Shown in pieces: positions 1-7,170 of a DNA stretch of 19,268 nucleotides (the first letter of the stretch is position 1; every line of letters begins with the position of its first letter). The position numbers and the translations under genes are program-made. The stretch lies in the NCBI GenBank assembly GCA_050747825.1, contig JBOGJG010000224.1, forward strand, positions 1 through 19,268, given 5' to 3'. The notes under the pieces were generated by a model, which was given only the letters and a program-made list of their open reading frames with translations, searched no databases and was not told the origin of the DNA. This DNA is from JBOGJG01 sp050747825 (GTDB lineage Bacteria > Acidobacteriota > UBA6911 > RPQK01 > JBOGJG01).

Positions 1-161
1 GAACTGAAGCCGGTGACAGCGAGATGACACGGAAGCAGCAGCGGTCTGGGTGGTGGGGGGTCGGTGGGTGTTCGGGGCTGGGAGGCGTCGTTCGCCTAAC
101 CAGTCGCTGCAGTTGACGGCCCCCAAACGGTCTATGCCTTGTGAGAGGAAGTGATGCAACC

Positions 162-320
162 GTGATTTGTGACGTCTGTGGAAGAAAGGGTGCCAGGATT
201 CGTCATGTCACGCGAAGCTACGGTCGGGGGAAGGATAGGTTCCTGATTGAAGGAGTTCCACTGGTGACCTGCTCGAAGGCCGTTGGGATCTTGTCCACTT
301 CAGAGTCCTGCTGGAGGTAG
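162..320 (+). pseudogene. Truncated YgiT-type zinc-finger protein (MqsA-like N-terminus)
   Basis: A GTG-started frame of 52 codons begins with a CxxC pair (C3, C6), followed by the GRKGARIRHVTRSYGRGKD stretch and IEGVPLVTC. This matches the start of YgiT-type zinc-finger proteins, the zinc domain of MqsA-like antitoxins. In intact members the VPVVxC segment leads to a second CxxC and about 30 further residues. Here only C37 of the second pair remains, then the sequence becomes unrelated and stops. No mRNA-interferase (MqsR-like) partner is visible in the 161 bases upstream. I read it as the 5' remnant of a toxin-antitoxin zinc-finger gene. The family resemblance is clear over about 37 residues, but whether the 52-residue peptide is made is unknown. 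Confidence 0.6.
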
Positions 321-448
321 TCGAATGGGATGCCCCAGGCCTTCAGGGTCGGTTCGGTCAATAGGGCTACTGAGTCGATTTCCGGGCGGCTGAGCCATTC
401 CGCAGTTAAGCTGGGAGCTGCTGCGATGATGCCACCGGGAATGCCCAT
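218..448 (-). pseudogene. Possible remnant of a TPP-dependent decarboxylase-type protein
   Basis: The middle of this short minus-strand frame (roughly bases 270-405) reads LTEPTLKAWGIPFDYLQQ, then a DSEVDKIPTAFEQ stretch. That pattern resembles the end of the pyrimidine-binding domain of sulfopyruvate or phosphonopyruvate decarboxylase-like thiamine-diphosphate enzymes, where an 'alpha-beta-GIPY...A..' unit is common. It would be only about 45 residues of a domain of about 170 residues. Its ends overlap the YgiT-like remnant and the cupin tail on the other strand, so the recognisable part must be the centre only. It may be a chance reading frame; the assignment is tentative. Confidence 0.22.
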
Positions 449-551
449 GTTCGCCTACACCTCTGAGGAGGAGACGGTCATCCAGATCCAGGGCACAGGG
501 CCTTGGGGAATCACGTTTCTCGACCCGGCGGACGACCCCATGAAAAAGTAA
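408..551 (+). pseudogene. C-terminal tail of a cupin-domain protein
   Basis: The last 48 codons of this frame contain PPGMPMFAY, EETVIQIQGTGPWGITF and the end DPADDPMKK. These match the C-terminal strands of small exported cupin-like proteins, which typically end PaGmpHfa...GetviQvhGxGPwgitYvnPaDDPrk. The rest of the cupin barrel upstream is absent, and the preceding sequence is better read on the other strand. The His usually found in the PHF position is Met here. It is a 5'-truncated remnant. No start codon or ribosome site makes the piece look independently expressed. Confidence 0.5.
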
Positions 552-572
552 GTTGCAAAGAGGCAGGGGCGC

Positions 573-1751
573 TTATTCTCCGAAGCAGTAGAGCTGGCCG
601 TCGTTGGAGCCGATGACGAGGTGGTCTGAGACGATGGCGGGGGAGGCGGTGATGGCGGCTCCGGCGTTGAACTCCCACACTTTGGCGCCATCGGCCAGGT
701 CCAAGACGTACAGGCGTCCGTCATTGGACCCCACATAGACGCGGCCCCCCGCCAGGGCGGGAGACGAGTCCACGCGGGCACGGGTGGCGAAGGTCCAGAG
801 GGACTTTCCGCTGGAGGCGTCCAGGCAGTGGACGAAGCGGTCTCGGCCGCCGATCACGATCTTGCCGTCCGCCACCGCCGCCGAAGAGTAAAAGGGGAAA
901 TTGCGCTGCGGGTGGGTGTATCTCCAGAGGGTGGAGCGGGCCTTCAGGTCCATCCCCAGCACTTCGTTTTCGAAGGTCCCGAAGAAAGCCAACCCACCGG
1001 CCAGCGCGGGGGAGGCTCCGGTGTAGGCGCCCGAATCAATCGCAAACAACTGCCGGCCATCAGAGATTCGGATGGCACGGAAGAGGGCGTCACAGCCGGC
1101 GATGTAAGTCATTCCGGCGGCGATGGCTGCAGTCGAGTGCACGGGCCCTTCGGCCCGCACTTTCCACAAAAGCCTCCCGTCGCGTGCGGAAAGCGCGTAC
1201 AGGTGTTCGTCATAGGACCCGATTACCACGCTGTCACCCGTCACGACGGGGGAAGCCTTGATTTCGCTCTCCGTCTGGTAAGTCCATAGACGCTTGCCGG
1301 TGTGGGCCTCAACCGCATGCACCACCCCGGCCAGATCGCCGATATAGACGGCGCTTCCGGCCACTGCCGGTGAGGATTCCCCGATGGGGGCGCCGGCGTC
1401 ATAGGCCCAGCGGAGACTCCCGTCGGCCAGGTCCAGCGCGACCAGCTTTCCGGAATGGGAGGCTGCGTAGACTAACCCCTGGACGATGGCGGCGGAAGAA
1501 TCGATAGGCTCTCCGAGATCGTAGGTCCAATGCAGGTTCAGGGCAGCAGGGAGGGCTGTGGTGGACAGGCCCGTGAGAGCCGGGTTGCCGCGAAACTGCG
1601 GCCAGTCGGAGGAGGCGGCCGACGGGCCGGCGGCCCAGGTGACAAATCCGAGGATTCCAATCAGTAGCGGTCCTATGGAAGAAAGAAAGTATTGGGCCAA
1701 CGAATCACACGAATCGACTCGCGTTATTCGTTGGCCCCACTCTGCTTTCAT
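573..1751 (-). CDS. Exported PQQ-type beta-propeller repeat protein (392 aa)
   Basis: The protein has an N-terminal export segment (hydrophobic residues about 22-41, AxA-like site near 43-46), then DWPQFRGN. About seven repeats follow of the kind S-P-x-V-x-x-x-x-V-Y-x-G-S-x-D-G-x-L-Y-A-L-D-x-x-x-G-x-x-L-W, the signature of PQQ_2/BamB-type beta-propellers. It lacks the extra segments of true quinoprotein alcohol dehydrogenases, so it is probably a structural or binding propeller in the periplasm. The ATG overlaps the stop of the upstream propeller gene (ATGA), which supports translational coupling and this start. Codons 4-20 are encoded by a palindromic repeat (bases 1694-1737), so the extreme N-terminus was probably created or altered by that repeat. 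Substrate unknown. Confidence 0.85.
   Translation of the reverse strand: MKAEWGQRITRVDSCDSLAQYFLSSIGPLLIGILGFVTWAAGPSAASSDWPQFRGNPALTGLSTTALPAALNLHWTYDLGEPIDSSAAIVQGLVYAASHSGKLVALDLADGSLRWAYDAGAPIGESSPAVAGSAVYIGDLAGVVHAVEAHTGKRLWTYQTESEIKASPVVTGDSVVIGSYDEHLYALSARDGRLLWKVRAEGPVHSTAAIAAGMTYIAGCDALFRAIRISDGRQLFAIDSGAYTGASPALAGGLAFFGTFENEVLGMDLKARSTLWRYTHPQRNFPFYSSAAVADGKIVIGGRDRFVHCLDASSGKSLWTFATRARVDSSPALAGGRVYVGSNDGRLYVLDLADGAKVWEFNAGAAITASPAIVSDHLVIGSNDGQLYCFGE
1694..1737. repeat. Palindromic dispersed repeat, copy 1
   Basis: A perfect 12-bp inverted repeat, GGGCCAACGAAT at 1694-1705 and its complement at 1726-1737, encloses 20 bases containing CACACGAATCGACTCGCG. The same core (GCCAACGAATCACACGAATC ... 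ATTCGTTGGC) recurs at 5394-5452, so this is a family of REP-like palindromes. This copy lies inside the first 20 codons of the minus-strand propeller gene. Confidence 0.8.
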
Positions 1752-3175
1752 TCTCCCTCGGCCAGCGCGTAGAGTCGATTTCGGGTGGCGATAAAAAGCG
1801 CGCCGTTGGCAGGCACGGGCGTCGAATAGACCGAGCTGCCCATGTTCATTTCGCCGATCACCTTGAGCTCGCGGCCGGCCTCCAGGACCACCACGTCTCC
1901 GTCCTCATCTCCCAGGTAAACCTTGCCGTCGACCACCATGGGAGATCCCCAGATGGCGGCAAAGGCGTCGTGGACCCAGGCGACTTCTCCCGTCCTGGCA
2001 TCCAGGCAGTGAAAGAAACCGCTGAAATCGGGATAGTACACCAGACCCTCGTGAACGGCCGCCGTTGAGATGGAGCGGCGGATCTTGTCGTAATGCCAGA
2101 CCCTGCCGGTCTCGGTGAGATCTCCGCTTTTGGACGGATCGATGCAGTAGAGATGCCCGACTCCCTCGCCATGTTCGGGGTCCTGGCCGTTGGCGATGTA
2201 AACCAGTCCGTCCTGGATGACAGGAGTGGCGATAACATTGTTGCGGTTTCTGGGCCAGACCGACTCTTTGGGATTGGTGTCAAATTCCCACAAGCGTTTG
2301 CCTGTCAGCGCCTCGTAGCCCCGCACCCACCCGTCGCCCATCCCCATGATCATCTGGGTGACCCCGTCGATGTCAGCCACAGCCGCAGCCGACCACTGCC
2401 CATGCAGGATATTCTCCCCGGCGGCGGTGTCCTCCCAGACCAGTTCGCCGGTGTGCTTGTTCAAGGCGATGATATCCGGAGCATTGGGGGAAGGGATGTT
2501 GACGTGGCTTTCATCCTGTCCATTGGAGGTGTTGATGTAAAGCAGGTCGCCGAAGCTGACTGGGGAGCAGTTGGACATGTTGTGGGGGAAGGAGCCCACT
2601 TCCTCCATCATGTCCAAAACCCAGGCCTCCTTGTAGCCTGCCGCGCCCTCCTGGTCCGGACCTGTCAGCTCGAGACAGACCACTTCGGAGCGATTGGTCA
2701 CGTAGTAGAGGCGCTTTTCCTGTACCAGCGGCGAGGAGCAAACTCCCTGGTAGGGCCAGTCATTCACGCGACCCGAGGCGAGCTTTTCCGAAGTCCTCTG
2801 CCACAGAAATCTTCCGTCCGATTCCCGGAAAGCCATCAGAACGCCCCTGTCTCCCGGCTCATCCGGATTGCGGACCGCTTCGTTGTTGGTCCCGGCGAAA
2901 ACCATTCCGTTGCTGACGACCGGGTTGCCATAGCTCTGAGAGCCGAGATCGCCGACCCATTTCACGTTTTTCCCAGACGCGACGTCCCAGGTAGTGGGGA
3001 TCCCCTTCATGCTGGAGACCATGTTCCGATAGGCAGTCCCGCCCCACATGGGCCAGTCGCTGCGAGCGTCATTAGGCCCAGCGGCGAAGCCCCACCGGGG
3101 CCGAAGAAAAGCTCCCGAGACCAGAAGAGGCGTGGACTGGAGAAAGCGTCGGCGGCTTAAGGTTTTCCTGCTCAT
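1748..3175 (-). CDS. Tat-exported PQQ-type beta-propeller repeat protein (475 aa)
   Basis: The N-terminus carries a twin-arginine signal, SRRRFLQ at residues 7-13, then a hydrophobic stretch and a likely cleavage site near residue 32. The mature part starts DWPMWGG and contains propeller blades with repeated L-Y/V-x-x-G-x-x-D-x-x, E-x-V-W and L-x-A-L-D/E motifs. It belongs to the PQQ-binding-like (PQQ_2) propeller family, probably folded before export. It is the middle gene of three propeller genes: its ATG overlaps the upstream stop (bases 3172-3175, ATGA) and its stop overlaps the next start (1748-1751). No cofactor-binding or catalytic signature of a dehydrogenase is visible. Substrate or partner unknown. 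Confidence 0.87.
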   Translation of the reverse strand: MSRKTLSRRRFLQSTPLLVSGAFLRPRWGFAAGPNDARSDWPMWGGTAYRNMVSSMKGIPTTWDVASGKNVKWVGDLGSQSYGNPVVSNGMVFAGTNNEAVRNPDEPGDRGVLMAFRESDGRFLWQRTSEKLASGRVNDWPYQGVCSSPLVQEKRLYYVTNRSEVVCLELTGPDQEGAAGYKEAWVLDMMEEVGSFPHNMSNCSPVSFGDLLYINTSNGQDESHVNIPSPNAPDIIALNKHTGELVWEDTAAGENILHGQWSAAAVADIDGVTQMIMGMGDGWVRGYEALTGKRLWEFDTNPKESVWPRNRNNVIATPVIQDGLVYIANGQDPEHGEGVGHLYCIDPSKSGDLTETGRVWHYDKIRRSISTAAVHEGLVYYPDFSGFFHCLDARTGEVAWVHDAFAAIWGSPMVVDGKVYLGDEDGDVVVLEAGRELKVIGEMNMGSSVYSTPVPANGALFIATRNRLYALAEGE

Positions 3176-5364
3176 TGATTTGGTCTCACTTCCAGATTAT
3201 CAAAGTAAATTTCAAAAGACGCGTGGGCATAGATTCCCGGACTGCCCACTCGATTGGGGATCGGGTCGATTCTTTCGATCAGCCACTCGCCAGGTTCCTC
3301 CTGATCGGCTCGCCAGGCCTTGCCGAGCGTCCGGACCTTCCCGTCGTCCTCCAGATTTTCGACCCGCAGCTTCAGCCGATACCAGGTGTCGGGCTCCCAG
3401 GCAAAGGGGACGGCCACGGTCCGCTGAGTTTCCGGCTGCCAGGGCTGCAGCTCAAGGCGCTGGTGGTTACCGAAAAGGACAAGGGCATAGCGCTGGACCA
3501 TCACTCCGGCGTCTCCCATCTGGCGGCGGCGCTGCTGGGCGCGGACGTCAACCTGTACCGTGTAATCCGACCAGTCAGGTGGTCCCAGGTAGGTTCTGGC
3601 GCGCTGCGTGAAAGGATTATCGGAGAGCTTCACCAGCACTTTCTGTTCTTCGACTTCCCGGACCTGGTACTTTCCGGTGGCATTGATCCAATGGGGTGGA
3701 GGGGGACCGCCGGAAAGGTTCTCAAAATCTTCCCTCCAGGGCAGGGCTGGAATGACTCTCACCCGGGCTGTTCCCTGGACACCTTCGACCGACGCCTCGA
3801 TCATCCCGGCCTGGGCCGCCTGTTGAGCGGACGCGCTAAAGAATCCTTCGGCTGAGACCTCGCCATCGAGGCCTTTCAGAGTCCATGAAACGGCTTCGGC
3901 TTTGCGCAGGAAGCGTCCCTGGGGGTCGTAAAGCCTGACTTCGAGCGGCACCGACTGCCCGGGAGTGACTAGCAGCTCGCCCGGCACGACCAGCAGGCTG
4001 GCTACAGGGCCGTTTCCGTTTGATTTGAGAAGGTCCAACGGCGCCGGCGCCGCGGAATCCGCTGCTTTTTTCGTCCCGAGAGCGTAAAGGGCCGAGGTGG
4101 TAGCCAGATAGACTCGCCCGTCGGAGACAGCCACATTTCCAATGATGGGCTCCGGTTCCGCTTCGCTTCCCATCCAGACCTCGCTCAGCACCTGGCAGTT
4201 GTCGCGGCCCGGCTTGAGAATGAAGAAGCGGCCGTTTTGGCTTCCCACGTAGAGTTTTCCGTCTGCCAGGACGGGCGAGGCCTTTTGAATGGTCCCCAGG
4301 CTTTCGGTCCAGAGACGGGTCCCAGTCTCCAGATCCCAGGCCGCCAGTTTGGCGCTGTTGTCGATCTGATAAATCCGGTCCTCGTGAATGACCGGAGAGG
4401 AGAATCCGGCAGCGAACCCGTTCACTCTCCATTTTATGTGTTCCGGACTCACTGCGCCCCGAGCGGCGGCATCGAAGGCGGAAATCATTCCCATTTCGCT
4501 GGTGTCGATATTCTCCTCACTGTGGCTGGCAAAAGCGGTTGTGCCGTGCAACACGGCGCCGGTATTGAGCCCCCGCTTGCTGATCTCGTAGCGCCACAGC
4601 GGCTCGCCCGTCCCCAGCTTGAGAGCGTGCAGGGCTCCGTCGCCTCCTCCGGCGATCAACTGGGGTATGTCGTTGATCACGGTGATGGTGGGCGGTGAGT
4701 AAGTGGTGTCGTAAGGACGCCGTGCCGGAGAGCTTACCCAAACCAGGTCGCTGCTTGACTTGTCGAAGGCAAAGAAGCGATGTCCTCCCATAGCCTGATC
4801 ACCCCAGCCTGAGTTGAGGCCGCTGACAATGACCAGGTTTCCCTCGACTACGGGAGAGACGGTTCGGCCGCCATGGGTTGTGATCAGGCCGAATTCCTCT
4901 GCCAGCGAGCGCTGCCAGAGAAGCTTTCCATCAGCCGTGAGGGCCAGCAGGGTCCCGCCCACCCCAAAAGCATAGATATTCCCCTCGGCGGGATCTCCGG
5001 CCGGAGAAGCCCAACCCACACGGTGGGCGGGCACATCGCTCTGAAAGACATTGAAGCGATGCTCCCACAGAAGCTCTCCGCTATCCGCATCGAAGCACAT
5101 GACCCTTTCCTGAAGCGTTTCGCCTTTGCCGGCGGCGTTTTGAAGGAAGACGCGATTCCCCATGACAATGGGGCTGGAGCGTGCCCCATAAGGCGCCCTC
5201 CAGGCCAGGTTTTTGCCCTCAGGAGACCAGGTTTCGGGCAGGCCCGTTTCGGGAGAAGTTCCGTCCCTGTTGGGACCCCTCAGTTCGGCCCAGTCTCCGG
5301 CCGGAAGTAGGGCTGAAGCCAGCCAGCACTGCAGTAAGAATTGTAGGGTTTTTCGTGGAATCAC
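3172..5364 (-). CDS. Exported beta-propeller protein with Ig-like and LamG-like C-terminal domains (730 aa)
   Basis: With the GTG at 5364 the protein starts MIPRKTLQFLLQCWLASALL, a good Sec signal, then DWAELRGPNRDG, typical of exported PQQ_2 propellers. A longer frame back to a GTG at 5406 would place its first residues inside a palindromic repeat and put charged residues before the signal, so 5364 is preferred, although no clear Shine-Dalgarno is seen. Domains: beta-propeller about residues 25-430; an Ig/BIG-like segment about 455-540 (VTPGQSVPLEVRLYDPQGRF); a jelly-roll domain resembling LamG/DUF1080 about 545-730 (DFENLSG, WSDYTVQVDV, WYRLKLRVEN, IYFDNLEV). Such jelly-rolls usually bind polysaccharide. 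It is the first gene of the propeller operon. A role in binding or sensing extracellular glycans is inference. Confidence 0.85.
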   Translation of the reverse strand: MIPRKTLQFLLQCWLASALLPAGDWAELRGPNRDGTSPETGLPETWSPEGKNLAWRAPYGARSSPIVMGNRVFLQNAAGKGETLQERVMCFDADSGELLWEHRFNVFQSDVPAHRVGWASPAGDPAEGNIYAFGVGGTLLALTADGKLLWQRSLAEEFGLITTHGGRTVSPVVEGNLVIVSGLNSGWGDQAMGGHRFFAFDKSSSDLVWVSSPARRPYDTTYSPPTITVINDIPQLIAGGGDGALHALKLGTGEPLWRYEISKRGLNTGAVLHGTTAFASHSEENIDTSEMGMISAFDAAARGAVSPEHIKWRVNGFAAGFSSPVIHEDRIYQIDNSAKLAAWDLETGTRLWTESLGTIQKASPVLADGKLYVGSQNGRFFILKPGRDNCQVLSEVWMGSEAEPEPIIGNVAVSDGRVYLATTSALYALGTKKAADSAAPAPLDLLKSNGNGPVASLLVVPGELLVTPGQSVPLEVRLYDPQGRFLRKAEAVSWTLKGLDGEVSAEGFFSASAQQAAQAGMIEASVEGVQGTARVRVIPALPWREDFENLSGGPPPPHWINATGKYQVREVEEQKVLVKLSDNPFTQRARTYLGPPDWSDYTVQVDVRAQQRRRQMGDAGVMVQRYALVLFGNHQRLELQPWQPETQRTVAVPFAWEPDTWYRLKLRVENLEDDGKVRTLGKAWRADQEEPGEWLIERIDPIPNRVGSPGIYAHASFEIYFDNLEVRPNQ

Positions 5365-5393
5365 GTTGAATAGTCTAGCACAGCGGGTTTGTG

Positions 5394-5452
5394 GCCAACG
5401 AATCACACGAATCAGGCCAATCAGACTCGCGTGATTGGTGTGATTCGTTGGC
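5394..5452. repeat. Palindromic dispersed repeat, copy 2, in the divergent intergenic region
   Basis: A perfect 15-bp inverted repeat, GCCAACGAATCACAC at 5394-5408 and its complement at 5438-5452, encloses a 29-bp centre that shares CGAATC and GACTCGCG with copy 1 at 1694-1737. It sits between the divergent propeller operon and the CstA-family gene, where it could form a cruciform or an mRNA hairpin at either 5' end. Confidence 0.85.
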
Positions 5453-5485
5453 TTGACCAGAAATCTGATAGACTAATGCCCCATT

Positions 5486-7168
5486 GTGGCTCTAGCTTTA
5501 TTAGCTTCCGCTTTCTTGGTGCTTCTGATAACCGGGTATCGTCTCTACGGCGGTTTCGTCGCCCGCCAGTTTGCCGTGGATGACGGCAACCAAACGCCTG
5601 CTCATAAGATGAATGACGGGATTGACTACGTGCCCACCCGGCCCTTCTATCTTTTCGGACAGCACTTCTCGGCCATTGCCGCCGCAGGTCCCATTGCAGG
5701 TCCCATTCTTGCCGTCCAGCTCTTCGGCTGGCTTCCGGCGCTGTTATGGATCAGCCTAGGCGTGATCCTGATCGGCGCGGTTCACGATTTTTCGAGTCTG
5801 GCCGCCTCAGTGCGCCATGGCGCGCGTTCGATAGCCGATATCGCCCGCGAAAACCTGGGAGGCCGCGCCGGCCTGGCCATGCTGGTCTTTATCTGGATCG
5901 CTCTGATTTACGTGATCATCGCTTTCGCCGACATCACGGCCGGGAGCTTCGTCACCGCGACCGAGGAACTGCAGGCGGTCGAAGTCACGTTCAACCCCGG
6001 CGGGGCCGTGGCAGCGGCCAGCATCATGTATCTCTCCCTGGCCGTCATCATGGGACTGGTGCAGCGCTTCCTCAATCCGCCCCTCTGGCTGGTGACGGTC
6101 ATCTTTGTCCCTGCGTCGCTGGGAGCGGCCTGGACCGGGACGCTGATCTCCAACGTATTCGTCCTGGATGTTAAAACCTGGGCCGTCCTGATCATCTTGT
6201 ACTGCGGCGTTGCCTCCATGGTGCCCGTGTGGTCGCTGCTGCAGCCGCGCGGCTATCTGGGTGGATTTATTCTTTACTTCGCCCTGGGGCTGGGTGTGAT
6301 CGGCGTTTTCTTCGGCGGTTATGAAGTCAAACAGGCGGCCTTCAAAGGCTGGGAAGTGGCCGGGATGACCGGCTCGCTATTCCCCTTTCTATTCGTGACC
6401 ATTGCCTGCGGCGCCTGCTCCGGTTTTCATGGGCTGGTCTGTTCCGGCACGACTTCCAAGCAGGTGGAGCGGGAATCCCACATGCAGCCCGTGGGGTACG
6501 GCGCAATGCTCGCCGAGGGCTTTGTGGCCCTGATCGCCATGGTGACGATCATGATCCTTTCCCAGGAGGAGATCCAAGGTCTCAACCCGGGCACGATTTA
6601 CGGAAACGGCATCGGCCGGTTCATGACCCTTTTGATCGGGCCGGAAAACCTGCATTTTGCCATCACCTTTGGAGCGATGGCCTTCTCGACCTTCGTCTTC
6701 GACACGCTGGACGTCTCGACCCGTCTGGGACGCTACATCGTCCAGGAGGTGACCGGATGGAGAGGGCGATTGGGCGCTTTGATAGGCACGGGCGCCACCA
6801 TGGGCGCTCCACTCTATGTGTTGGCCGTGGCTCCGGAGGGCTCCTGGATCGGCTTCTGGACGCTCTTCGGTGCTTCAAACCAGCTCCTGGCGGCATTGAC
6901 GCTGCTCTCCATCACGGTCTGGCTGTACCGTTCACGGCGACGAATCGCCTTTACGCTCTTTCCTATGATTTTTGTCCTGACGATCACGCTCTGGTCGCTC
7001 TCGAAGCTGATGGTGGCCAACTGGCAGGTTGCCGTTGGAGTTGACCTGGCCCTCATCAACAGTCTGGCCTCAGGCGTCCTGATTCTGCTGGCGCTCTTTC
7101 TGGCGGCCACGGCGCTGCTTAAGCTGCGAAGCGAACGCCGGGCGATCCTGGCGCTGGAGTCACCCTAG
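5486..7168 (+). CDS. cstA: CstA-family carbon starvation/peptide-pyruvate transporter (560 aa)
   Basis: This is a polytopic inner-membrane protein. CstA-family hallmarks are HKMNDGIDYVPT (residues 40-51) followed by FGQHFSAIAAAGPIAGP (57-73), the GACSGFHGLVCSGTTSKQ segment with GYGAMLAEGFVALIAM after it, and FVFDTLDVSTRLGRYIVQE. The family imports peptides or pyruvate when carbon is short. The protein is shorter than Escherichia coli CstA (about 700 aa) but within the range of short members. The start is GTG at 5486; the nearby ATG at 5476 is out of frame. Its stop is only 2 bp from the next start, so the two transporter genes form an operon. The exact substrate cannot be read from sequence. 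Confidence 0.9.
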   Translation: MALALLASAFLVLLITGYRLYGGFVARQFAVDDGNQTPAHKMNDGIDYVPTRPFYLFGQHFSAIAAAGPIAGPILAVQLFGWLPALLWISLGVILIGAVHDFSSLAASVRHGARSIADIARENLGGRAGLAMLVFIWIALIYVIIAFADITAGSFVTATEELQAVEVTFNPGGAVAAASIMYLSLAVIMGLVQRFLNPPLWLVTVIFVPASLGAAWTGTLISNVFVLDVKTWAVLIILYCGVASMVPVWSLLQPRGYLGGFILYFALGLGVIGVFFGGYEVKQAAFKGWEVAGMTGSLFPFLFVTIACGACSGFHGLVCSGTTSKQVERESHMQPVGYGAMLAEGFVALIAMVTIMILSQEEIQGLNPGTIYGNGIGRFMTLLIGPENLHFAITFGAMAFSTFVFDTLDVSTRLGRYIVQEVTGWRGRLGALIGTGATMGAPLYVLAVAPEGSWIGFWTLFGASNQLLAALTLLSITVWLYRSRRRIAFTLFPMIFVLTITLWSLSKLMVANWQVAVGVDLALINSLASGVLILLALFLAATALLKLRSERRAILALESP

Positions 7169-7170
7169 TT

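Noticed and set aside
2093..3160. A 355-codon plus-strand frame opposite the middle propeller gene
   Set aside because: It is a mirror of the propeller coding sequence with no recognisable motif. The propeller has a Tat signal, blades and coupled start and stop codons.
573..5364. Assignment of the three propeller genes as PQQ-dependent alcohol or glucose dehydrogenases
   Set aside because: They lack the calcium- and PQQ-ligand segments, the disulfide-type Cys pair and the cytochrome domain. Only the repeat family is supported.
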